Made by a program: the position numbers and the translations under genes. Positions 42,289 to 49,200 of a DNA stretch of 56,952 bases are shown here, piece by piece. Where the stretch lies: contig CALWZC010000015.1 of NCBI GenBank assembly GCA_944385935.1, positions 1 through 56,952 of the forward strand. Reading direction: 5' to 3'. Positions within the stretch are counted from its first letter, which is position 1. Every line of letters begins with the position of its first letter. Source of the DNA: an uncultured Anaerofilum sp. GTDB taxonomy: Bacteria; Bacillota; Clostridia; Oscillospirales; Ruminococcaceae. The notes under the pieces were generated by a model. It saw only the letters and a program-made list of their open reading frames with translations, had not been told where the DNA came from and searched no databases.

Positions 42289-43674
42289 ATGGCATATACA
42301 AAAATATGGGAAATCAAAGGAACGCTTAACAAAGCATTAGATTATATTGAGAATCCAGATAAAACCCAACAACAGCTTCTAGTTTCAGGGTATAACACCG
42401 ACCCATTGTTTGCATCAGTTGAATTTGAAATGACCGCCGCTCTTGCTAAGCAGATGAAAGGGGATTACACTAAAACAGGTGGTTCAAATATTTTGGCATA
42501 TCATATGATTCAAAGTTTTTCCCGTTCGGATAAGTGTACACCAAAGCAAGCACATGAAATAGGAAAACAGTGGGCAGATGAAGTTTTGGGTGGAAAATAT
42601 GAATATGTAATAGCAACACATGTGGATAAAGGCCAAATTCACAATCACATTATTTTCAATGCAGTATCCTTTTATGATTACAAAAAGTTCAAATCTGTTC
42701 CGTACAAAACGGCAGCATTGTTGAGAAGAAAAAGTGATAAAATTTGTGAAGAACATGGGCTTTCTGTTATCAAACGTCAAGAACAAACCAGAGCGGAGAA
42801 AGTACAATGGAGAGCAAAAATAAAAAAGATTATTGATGAAGCCATCCTAAAAAGCAAAACATATGAAGAATTTCAGCATGAGCTTTCTAAGCAAAATATT
42901 GAAATAAAAGATGGAAAAAGAATTTCTTTTCGTGTTTTGGATTCAGAACAAAAACGTTTTGTGCGGGGAGATACTATTGGACAGGAGTATTCGAAAGAAT
43001 ATATTTTGCTAAGAATTGAGCAGTCTGATGAGGAAAAACGTCTGTTATCCTCTGTACTGGAAAAGAAGGGGATTACAACAGAAAAGATATTTTTAGAAAG
43101 CTTGAAACACAGTGAAAATGATAGCCAGATTCATAGGATGTACAAAAAGAGCAAACTGACAGCGACAAAACAGATGGCTCAAGTTTTGCTGACACTGCGA
43201 AGTGAAAACATTACTCAAGTAGAGGATTTACAACAAAATATTCAAAAAGTTTCTCAAAAATTGAGGGAAGAGAAACAACAATTAAAAGATCTAACTATAA
43301 AAAATCAGGAGTATAAAGTTGTGGCGAAATGTTTAAAAACATTTCAGGATTATTTGCCTATAAAGCAGGAATATGAAAAAAAGATGTTTTTTCTTCGTGA
43401 AAAATATTATGCAAGATATCAAGGCGAACTTCGCTCCTTTGATTATGCGGCCCAAAAACTTGAACAGATGGGTATAAGCTCTGATGCAGATCTAGACAAG
43501 GTTTTAGAAATGGTAAAAACACAAGACCAAAAGGCAGCAGAAGTGTCGGCAAATATAAAACAGGATACAAAACGCCTAAAAGAAATGAAAACTGCACTAC
43601 AGATTATACAGACACTTTCTCCAGAGGTTACTTACCCTTTGCCAGAAAAGAAGCATAAAGAAGAAAGCAGATAA
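42289..43674 (+). CDS. MOBP-type relaxase (MobA/VirD2 family)
   Basis: The 461-aa relaxase nicks oriT and pilots the transferred strand. The N-terminal domain has a candidate catalytic Tyr in KALDYIENPDK, AYHMIQSF, and the metal-binding triad motif HVDKGQIHNHIIFNAV (about residues 103-118). This is followed by a typical linker and a long helical, coiled-coil-rich C-terminal half (residues about 290-455) that probably contacts the coupling protein VirD4. A weak hairpin without a clear U-tract follows the stop. Confidence 0.93.
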   Translation: MAYTKIWEIKGTLNKALDYIENPDKTQQQLLVSGYNTDPLFASVEFEMTAALAKQMKGDYTKTGGSNILAYHMIQSFSRSDKCTPKQAHEIGKQWADEVLGGKYEYVIATHVDKGQIHNHIIFNAVSFYDYKKFKSVPYKTAALLRRKSDKICEEHGLSVIKRQEQTRAEKVQWRAKIKKIIDEAILKSKTYEEFQHELSKQNIEIKDGKRISFRVLDSEQKRFVRGDTIGQEYSKEYILLRIEQSDEEKRLLSSVLEKKGITTEKIFLESLKHSENDSQIHRMYKKSKLTATKQMAQVLLTLRSENITQVEDLQQNIQKVSQKLREEKQQLKDLTIKNQEYKVVAKCLKTFQDYLPIKQEYEKKMFFLREKYYARYQGELRSFDYAAQKLEQMGISSDADLDKVLEMVKTQDQKAAEVSANIKQDTKRLKEMKTALQIIQTLSPEVTYPLPEKKHKEESR

Positions 43675-43743
43675 GGGAAAACAAGGCAAAAAAGAACTCC
43701 TTCCGCAATAAAAAAGGGAGGATATCTGTGTAATGGTGATAGA

Positions 43744-44403
43744 TTATTTTTCTAAATTTTGTTTTTGGTCATAAGGGCTTCTAAAAGTTTTGTTAAATGA
43801 ATCAGCTTTATTTTTAGCTGAATCAATTCTTTCTTTTATAGAAAGAGGTTTTTTGGACATTGTATAAGACTTTGGGATTATCGAATTGTCTTGCTGTTTT
43901 GCTTGAAGTTCCAATTTTAAGCTATTATAAATACTTTTAATATCGGTAAAGATAAGATTATCATATCCATGGTAAGCCAATTTCAAAATATTTTTGCTAT
44001 TTGATATAATATCCTTGACAACAGATGGCTCAATAGTAACAGGGTGATGTGTTTGTTTGTCCATATAAATCGAAGCAATATATGTAGCTGTAATTGGAAA
44101 CATATTTTGAATCAAAAAAGCCTTTTTATGGCCCAGTACATTTCCAAAACGAATTGTATTGCATTTGGGAGAATGATTTCCATTTTTTTGTTGTTTGGCT
44201 ATTTTGCTTTTTACAATTTTCTCAAATTTTTCAGTTTGGGAAGAAATTGGAACACACCACAAAATATTAGGTTCTTTTTTATCAGAAAAAGCAAGAAAAC
44301 AAGGTCTGCTGTGTCTATCTCCTTTATTTCTCATTAAATATCCATTTTGGTCGTATTTTGTGAAAAATTCATCTTTTATAAATACAAAAATCTCCTGTTG
44401 CAT
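43744..44403 (-). CDS. Putative type III toxin (ToxN/CptN-like endoribonuclease), 219 aa
   Basis: The sequence has a PemK/MazF/ToxN-like core pattern: RHSRPCFLAF (residues 30-39), ILWCVPISSQ (47-56), CNTIRFGNVLGHKKAFLIQN (81-100), FPITATYIASI, then a helical stretch around SVVKDIISNSKNIL. This core is followed by a Lys-rich tail (about 185-219) that makes it longer than ToxN (about 170 aa). Upstream on the same strand are, in order, a consensus promoter, two 51-nt pseudoknot-forming repeats and a terminator, then AAAGGTG 7 nt before the ATG. This is the type III toxin-antitoxin gene order, in which read-through makes the toxin and the repeats make the RNA antitoxin. Homology to ToxN/CptN is pattern-level only; another MazF-like family is possible. 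Confidence 0.65.
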   Translation of the reverse strand: MQQEIFVFIKDEFFTKYDQNGYLMRNKGDRHSRPCFLAFSDKKEPNILWCVPISSQTEKFEKIVKSKIAKQQKNGNHSPKCNTIRFGNVLGHKKAFLIQNMFPITATYIASIYMDKQTHHPVTIEPSVVKDIISNSKNILKLAYHGYDNLIFTDIKSIYNSLKLELQAKQQDNSIIPKSYTMSKKPLSIKERIDSAKNKADSFNKTFRSPYDQKQNLEK

Positions 44404-44424
44404 GAGAATTCACCTTTATGTAAA

Positions 44425-44454
44425 AAAATAAGACCCTGTCATGTGACAGAGTCT
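44425..44454 (-). terminator. Terminator between antitoxin RNA repeats and toxin gene
   Basis: On the minus strand AGACTCTGTC (44454-44445), loop ACAT and GACAGGGTCT (44440-44431) form a 10-bp stem with one U-G pair, followed by TATTTTTTT. In known type III systems a terminator here sets a high antitoxin-to-toxin ratio. Confidence 0.88.
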
Positions 44455-44463
44455 AAAACATTT

Positions 44464-44565
44464 GAACCCGATTATTTATTTTGGTCTCCGCCATCGGTCA
44501 GCGGAGATGCATTTGAACCCGATTATTTATTTTGGTCTCCGCTATCGGTCAGCGGAGATACATTT
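44464..44565 (-). repeat. Two 51-nt direct tandem repeats
   Basis: Unit 1 is 44565-44515 and unit 2 is 44514-44464, with no spacer. They differ at only two positions: position 6 (T or C), outside both stems, and position 23 (A or G), which changes a U-A pair to U-G and so keeps the stem. A partial third unit (AAATG, 44463-44459) follows. TCAAATG precedes or begins each unit. Confidence 0.95.
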
Positions 44566-44586
44566 GAGGTGTTATCTCTTTTATTT

Positions 44587-44615
44587 ATTATATAAAAAAG
44601 AAAAAGAGATGTCAA
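44587..44615 (-). promoter_or_regulatory. Consensus promoter of the antitoxin RNA, with adjacent palindrome
   Basis: On the minus strand TTGACA (44615-44610), a 17-nt spacer and TATAAT (44592-44587) match the sigma-70 consensus at all 12 positions. Five nt upstream of the -35 is the 14-nt palindrome TTTTAGTACTAAAA (44621-44634). Such strength is expected for a stoichiometric RNA antitoxin. Confidence 0.85.
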
Positions 44616-44687
44616 TATTATTTTAGTACTAAAAATGTTTAAATTTTTAGTTGTAAATGATTTTGATTTTTTAAATGTGATAAAATA

Positions 44688-44722
44688 AAAAAATCCCACC
44701 TCTGCTGAAAAACAGAGATGGG
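44688..44722 (-). terminator. Terminator of the conjugation operon after topB
   Basis: On the minus strand CCCATCTCTG (44722-44713) and CAGAGGTGGG (44704-44695) form a 10-bp stem with one U-G pair, followed by ATTTTTTT. It separates the conjugation operon from the toxin-antitoxin unit. Confidence 0.88.
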
Positions 44723-44749
44723 AAATATAAAAGAGTGTAGTCGAGATTA

Positions 44750-46828
44750 TTAAGGAAATTGAAATCCAATTGTTTTATCTTCTTTAAAAACAAGATATGC
44801 ATCAAACGGCTTTCCATTTTTGGAAATAAAGCCTTTGATAAGGTCAGTTTTTCCTTTGGAAATCAGTTTTACAGCTTGTGTTTGGGAAATGTTTTTTTGA
44901 GAAATTTGTTTCCAGATAACAAATCCACAGCCATTTTTACCAGATTCACAGGAATAGGATTTTGGATATTCCAAAACCTGTTTTCCACATTTGGGACAAA
45001 CAGCGATGCCACACTTTTGGAAAATAGAATGGTTTGGATTGTCAGCATAAGACTGCTTTGTTTTTTGTACAAGAGATTGGATGAATTGAGAAATGTTTTG
45101 CATAAAACAGTCAGCAGAAAGTGTACCAGATTGAATTTCAGCAAGTTGCTTTTCCCATTCTGCGGTGAGGATGGGGTCTTTTATGGTTTGGTCCACAATG
45201 TCAATAAATGTGTAAGCAGTTTCTGTGGGAAGCAGTTTTTTTCCCTCTCGTCGAATATATCCAGTTTTTATGATATTTTCAATAATACCTGCTCTTGTGG
45301 CAGGTGTTCCTAGTCCACAAGTTTTGGCAATGTCCTGAAGGGACGAATCATCAATCTTCTTTCCAGCAGTTTCCATTGCTTTTAAAAGAGTATCTTCAGT
45401 ATATGAAATGGGTGGTTTCGTCTTTTTTTCTTCACAAAACATCTTAGATATTGTTAGGGAAGAACCTTCTACAAGAGGAGGAAGATGAGAATAAGATTCA
45501 GATTCTGTTTTTGATTGAGAAAGATTTAGAGCTTTTTTTAATTCATGTTCCACAAATTGAAATCCTTCCTGAATATCTTCCCGACCCGATGCGGAAAAGG
45601 AGTACCCTGCAATATCAAGTACCAGCTTTGATGAAAAATACTGGTGTGGTAGATAAACTGCGCTGAACAATCGGTAAGCTATTAACAAGAAGATATTTTT
45701 TTCACCACTGGGAAGTTGTTGAAATTTTTCGGGTGTAATGGAAGTAGTGGGGAGAATTGCATGGTGGTCGGTCACTTTTTTGTTGTTGACAATCTGACTG
45801 ATTTTTACATTTTCAGTACTATAATTTTTTGAAACTAAAGTTTTAAAAATTCCACTTGAAAGCAAGGTATCCAGCAACCTTTTTACAGATTCTGTTTGGT
45901 CTTTTGTAATATATCGACTGTCAGTACGTGGATAAGTAGCAAGTTTATTGTCATACAGTTTTTGAAGGTAATCGAGTGTTTGCTGTGCAGAGTATCCAAG
46001 TAAACGGTTGGCATCACGCTGGAGGGCAGTCAAATCATAAAGTGGGGTAGGCAATTCGGTCTTTTGCTGCTTTTCGCTTTTGATAACTACAGCAGTTGAT
46101 GTGTTGCAGTCAGCAAGTATTTGTGTAGCAAGTTGCTTGGTTTCAGCTTTGCAAGACGCCTTAAATGTTTCAAAGCAGGCACTGATAGTATAATATGTTT
46201 GAGGAGTAAACTGTTTTATTTCCCGTTCTCTTGCAACAATCATTTGCACAGTGGGTGTTTGAACCCGACCGCAGGTTAAAGTTGTATTGTACATTGTGGA
46301 ATACAGGCGAGTAAGATTTATACCAATCAACCAATCTGCTCTCTGGCGACAAAATGCTGCTTGATAGAGATTATCATAATTAGCACTGTCTTTCAAACTT
46401 GCCATACCATCAAGGATACTCTTTTCTTCCATACTGCTAATCCACAACCGGCGAAACGTTTTTTTACATTCTACCTGATGATAGACAAGGCGGAAAATCA
46501 ATTCCCCTTCTCGTCCAGCATCAGTTGCTTCTATTAGTTCATTAACATCTGACCGATTCATTAGTGTTTTTAAAATATGGTATTGAGAAGAAGTATTGTA
46601 ACACACTTGTGTTTGATAAACAGAAGGAATAATTGGTAAAGTATCCAACTTCCAACTTTTTAAGGATTCATCATATTGTTCTGGTTTAGCAAGCTCTATT
46701 AAATGTCCAACACACCAAGAAACAAGATATTCTTTGCCAGAGAAAAAGCCTTGTTCTTTTTTATGGGCACCAACAACTTTGGCAAGTTCTGATGCAACAG
46801 ATGGTTTTTCAGCTATTATTAAAATCAT
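44750..46828 (-). CDS. topB: DNA topoisomerase III (TopB), element-encoded
   Basis: This 692-aa type IA topoisomerase has an N-terminal TOPRIM domain (MILIIAEKPSVASELAKVVG; EATDAGREGELIFR at about 97-110) and the catalytic Tyr in LATYPRTDSRYI (about 293-304). LGTPATRAGIIENIIKTGYI lies near residue 515. A C-terminal zinc ribbon (CPKCGKQVLEYPKSYSC) and a TopB-specific tail complete it. It relaxes or decatenates DNA during transfer or replication of the element. It is the last gene of the minus-strand conjugation operon, 21 nt after the DUF4315 gene. Confidence 0.95.
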   Translation of the reverse strand: MILIIAEKPSVASELAKVVGAHKKEQGFFSGKEYLVSWCVGHLIELAKPEQYDESLKSWKLDTLPIIPSVYQTQVCYNTSSQYHILKTLMNRSDVNELIEATDAGREGELIFRLVYHQVECKKTFRRLWISSMEEKSILDGMASLKDSANYDNLYQAAFCRQRADWLIGINLTRLYSTMYNTTLTCGRVQTPTVQMIVAREREIKQFTPQTYYTISACFETFKASCKAETKQLATQILADCNTSTAVVIKSEKQQKTELPTPLYDLTALQRDANRLLGYSAQQTLDYLQKLYDNKLATYPRTDSRYITKDQTESVKRLLDTLLSSGIFKTLVSKNYSTENVKISQIVNNKKVTDHHAILPTTSITPEKFQQLPSGEKNIFLLIAYRLFSAVYLPHQYFSSKLVLDIAGYSFSASGREDIQEGFQFVEHELKKALNLSQSKTESESYSHLPPLVEGSSLTISKMFCEEKKTKPPISYTEDTLLKAMETAGKKIDDSSLQDIAKTCGLGTPATRAGIIENIIKTGYIRREGKKLLPTETAYTFIDIVDQTIKDPILTAEWEKQLAEIQSGTLSADCFMQNISQFIQSLVQKTKQSYADNPNHSIFQKCGIAVCPKCGKQVLEYPKSYSCESGKNGCGFVIWKQISQKNISQTQAVKLISKGKTDLIKGFISKNGKPFDAYLVFKEDKTIGFQFP

Positions 46829-46849
46829 AGTGATGCTCCTTTAAAATAT

Positions 46850-47065
46850 TTAATTAGAAGAAGGTCTAGTAGTAAGATTTTTGAATCGTTTTACAAATTC
46901 CTCGAAAGGAATTTCACTTTCTTTTAGAAGTCCTTGTATCTCTAGATTTTTCAGAGATTCAATTTCGGTTTGTAGCTGTTTAATTTTTTGCTGCTCTTTT
47001 TCAATCCGTTTACAACAAACAGCAATTTTAGACTCTCTGTCTTTGATTTTTTCCATTGTTGTCAT
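46850..47065 (-). CDS. DUF4315 family small coiled-coil protein
   Basis: The 71-aa protein is almost entirely a helical coiled coil (MEKIKDRESKIAVCCKRIEKE, QQKIKQLQTEIESLKN) ending in EIPFEEFVKRFKNL. DUF4315 proteins are constant companions of TopB and the M23/NlpC peptidase in Tn1549-type elements; the function is unknown. ATG 47065 is preferred because GAAAGGA lies 8 nt before it. The upstream in-frame start would overlap the end of the M23 gene. Confidence 0.85.
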   Translation of the reverse strand: MTTMEKIKDRESKIAVCCKRIEKEQQKIKQLQTEIESLKNLEIQGLLKESEIPFEEFVKRFKNLTTRPSSN

Positions 47066-47082
47066 AATGATAGTCCTTTCAG

Positions 47083-49197
47083 TTAAGATACTTCGCATTC
47101 AGTAAAAATAAGAGGATTTAAATTTTTTCCTTGTTTATGATATTCCAAATGAAGATGATTTCCAGTGCTCATGCCAGTACTACCTACAAATCCAATTACA
47201 TCACCGGAGGATACGGTTTGCCCATTTTCCACAGCAAATGCCATCATATGTCCATATAATGTATAGTCACCATTTGGCTGAACAACTTTAATATAATTTC
47301 CCCATCCGTCTGGGTCATTAGCAGTTACAACAACTCCGCTGTGGCAAGCATGAATGGGAGTATTTGCCGGCATTGCAATGTCAAGGCCCAAATGCTGTTC
47401 CAAAGACTTGGAAATTGGATGTATTCTCCAGCCCCAACGAGAAGAAACCCCTTTCGACCAGTCAACATGGGGAAAGGGGGTAGAAAGCTGCTGTGAAAAA
47501 GTGTATACACCAATTTCTTTTAATGCATCATATTGTTGCTGCTGTTCAGGATTCAAAAGAGAATCCTTGTTTTGGGTATAGTAGTCTTCCCAAGATGAGG
47601 AAATAACATAAAGATCTAAATGTTGTATTTGCTGTATTTGTGGTACTATAATAATTTCGCCAGTAACTGGATCATAAGTGGGAACTTCGTGTACTTGCTC
47701 CTCTGTCCAGTATATAGGTGTAATATGGTACAAAAAAGAATGTATAGTGTCAATTTCACTTTTTACCTCAGCAAATGTATATTCCTGATATTTGCTGTCC
47801 AAATAAGCAAGTAACAGGTCAGCGTCAGTAACTGCAGAAATGCTTTCTTTGGTAACCTCTGTTCCATTGTGAAAGTAGCGATAAACATCAATTGCTGGAA
47901 TATGTACCTTGGTATCTTCTGTTAGAATTTTGTTTTCAAGTTCTGCATCCAATTGTGTAATGTATAAATAAGTATCTGAAAGCGTTTGGCTATCGGATTT
48001 TAGCGAGAAACCGGACACAGTACCAACAACTGCAGAGATGACCGAAAAGAAAAGAATCATAATTATCAAGCAAGAACAAAAAACAACAGAGATTTTTAAA
48101 ACTACTGGGTTGGAAAACAGTTTTTTTGCAGCAAAAAAGATTTTTTTCCCTGAATGATAAGTAGAGTAGGCATGATGCTTGGTGTGAAAAATTTTTACTT
48201 TTAGCCTTTCAGAAGTAGTTCGGGGTGTAAATGAAGAATGGGAAAAAGACTGTTTGGAATGGGGCTTTATAAATAGAGATGTGTTGGAATGTAGGACAGA
48301 AGAGAGAATGGTGTTTTTGCGAATTTCTTTTCTCAACAAATAATGTCCTGATTGGATGAATTTTTGAGAAACCAATGAGGCTGCCTGTTCACTAGTTGTA
48401 GTATCTTCCGAAGATTGTCTATTTATAAAAAAAGATTTGTACCTTTGAGCAGTCTGTCGTTTTAATACGGAACTTATGTAAGATTTTTTCACTTTGGAAG
48501 TTACAGAACCCACAGAATGTGTTGTAAAGTGGTGTTTATGAAATTTGTTGTTTGGATTAAGAGGAAAAGACCTAACAACAGAGTTCAAAGGAGAATGCAG
48601 AGAAGGGTTATACCTTTGAGGTTCTTTACTGTTTGGGCTAAGAGGAAAAGAGTCAGCAACAGGATTCAAAGGAGGATGCAGAGAAGAATTATACCTTTGA
48701 GGTTTGCTGTTTGGGCTAAGTGGAAAAGAGTCAGCAATAGGATTCAAAGGAGAATGCAGAGAAGGACTATACCTTTGAGGTTCTTTACTGTTTGGACTAA
48801 GGGAAAAGGAAACAGTAACAGGGTTTAAGGAAGAAGTGTGTGTGTAAAGTTCAATTTTGGCGTTGATAGGAAAAGAGCTAGTAACAGAATGTAAGGGATC
48901 ATGTAAAGAGGAAGGGGGTATTTGTGGTGTATCATTCTGACTATGAAACAAAATGGAAGATATTGGTGATGCTGTATTAGGTGTTATAGGAGAATTGGAA
49001 GATGTGTCAAAAAGATGTCTGTTATTGTTTGGCAGTTGCGTTCGGATTATTTCAGAGGAATTATGGACAGATGATGTAATGGTATCCAGAGAAGGATTTT
49101 TGATTGACTGTTGGTACAGAGCAAAACGCTCTTTATCCGACAAAATTGGTTGTTTGAGATTCTGTTTTTCAGAAAGAGAGTATTGTGTTTCGGGCAC
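47083..49197 (-). CDS. Membrane-anchored M23 metallopeptidase with repetitive N-terminal region
   Basis: This 704-aa protein probably opens peptidoglycan for the conjugation channel. Residues 1 to about 370 are cytoplasmic, basic, Ser/Pro/Asn-rich, and include 26-27-residue repeats (SLHSPLNPIADSFPLSPN type, about residues 125-210). One transmembrane helix follows (about 372-397). The extracytoplasmic part ends in an M23 domain with HLGLDIAMP (about 597), YGHM, and GNHLHLEY (about 680). No second lytic domain (NlpC/P60 or CHAP) is seen, unlike many related elements. It starts 3 nt after the virB4 stop. Confidence 0.87.
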   Translation of the reverse strand: MPETQYSLSEKQNLKQPILSDKERFALYQQSIKNPSLDTITSSVHNSSEIIRTQLPNNNRHLFDTSSNSPITPNTASPISSILFHSQNDTPQIPPSSLHDPLHSVTSSFPINAKIELYTHTSSLNPVTVSFSLSPNSKEPQRYSPSLHSPLNPIADSFPLSPNSKPQRYNSSLHPPLNPVADSFPLSPNSKEPQRYNPSLHSPLNSVVRSFPLNPNNKFHKHHFTTHSVGSVTSKVKKSYISSVLKRQTAQRYKSFFINRQSSEDTTTSEQAASLVSQKFIQSGHYLLRKEIRKNTILSSVLHSNTSLFIKPHSKQSFSHSSFTPRTTSERLKVKIFHTKHHAYSTYHSGKKIFFAAKKLFSNPVVLKISVVFCSCLIIMILFFSVISAVVGTVSGFSLKSDSQTLSDTYLYITQLDAELENKILTEDTKVHIPAIDVYRYFHNGTEVTKESISAVTDADLLLAYLDSKYQEYTFAEVKSEIDTIHSFLYHITPIYWTEEQVHEVPTYDPVTGEIIIVPQIQQIQHLDLYVISSSWEDYYTQNKDSLLNPEQQQQYDALKEIGVYTFSQQLSTPFPHVDWSKGVSSRWGWRIHPISKSLEQHLGLDIAMPANTPIHACHSGVVVTANDPDGWGNYIKVVQPNGDYTLYGHMMAFAVENGQTVSSGDVIGFVGSTGMSTGNHLHLEYHKQGKNLNPLIFTECEVS
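48577..48816 (-). repeat. Intragenic tandem repeat, 81/78/81-bp units
   Basis: Three units at 48577-48657, 48658-48735 and 48736-48816 are nearly identical in DNA, with more degenerate units on both sides. All lengths are multiples of three and stay in frame in the M23 gene. Such near-identity suggests recent duplication and possible length variation between strains. Confidence 0.9.
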
Positions 49198-49200
49198 AGT

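Larger units (their letters stand above)
44425..44580 (-). ncRNA. Putative type III RNA antitoxin (two tandem pseudoknots)
   Basis: The predicted transcript starts near 44580, just after TATAAT, and ends at the terminator, about 155 nt. It contains a 15-nt leader, two 51-nt repeats and AAATG as the start of a third. In each repeat UCUCCGCU pairs with AGCGGAGA (8 bp). The loop segment CCGAU can pair with the downstream AUCGG (5 bp), with a 2-nt first loop and an A-rich 12-nt connecting loop (CCAAAAUAAAUA). This is a geometrically reasonable H-type pseudoknot, the fold used by ToxI-class antitoxins. The repeat junction reads UUC-AAAU, containing AAAU as in ToxN cleavage sites. The RNA has not been shown to exist. 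Confidence 0.65.

Noticed and set aside
43675-43743. Hairpin after the relaxase gene considered as a terminator
   Set aside because: The pairing is interrupted and not followed by a U-tract, so I did not annotate it.
44464-44565. Tandem repeats considered as a CRISPR array
   Set aside because: The repeats are contiguous with no unique spacers, there are only two units, and no cas genes are nearby. Promoter, pseudoknots and terminator fit an RNA antitoxin better.
48517-48828. 103-codon plus-strand frame with Arg-rich repeats
   Set aside because: It is the complement of the in-frame repeats of the M23 gene; its repeats simply mirror those units.
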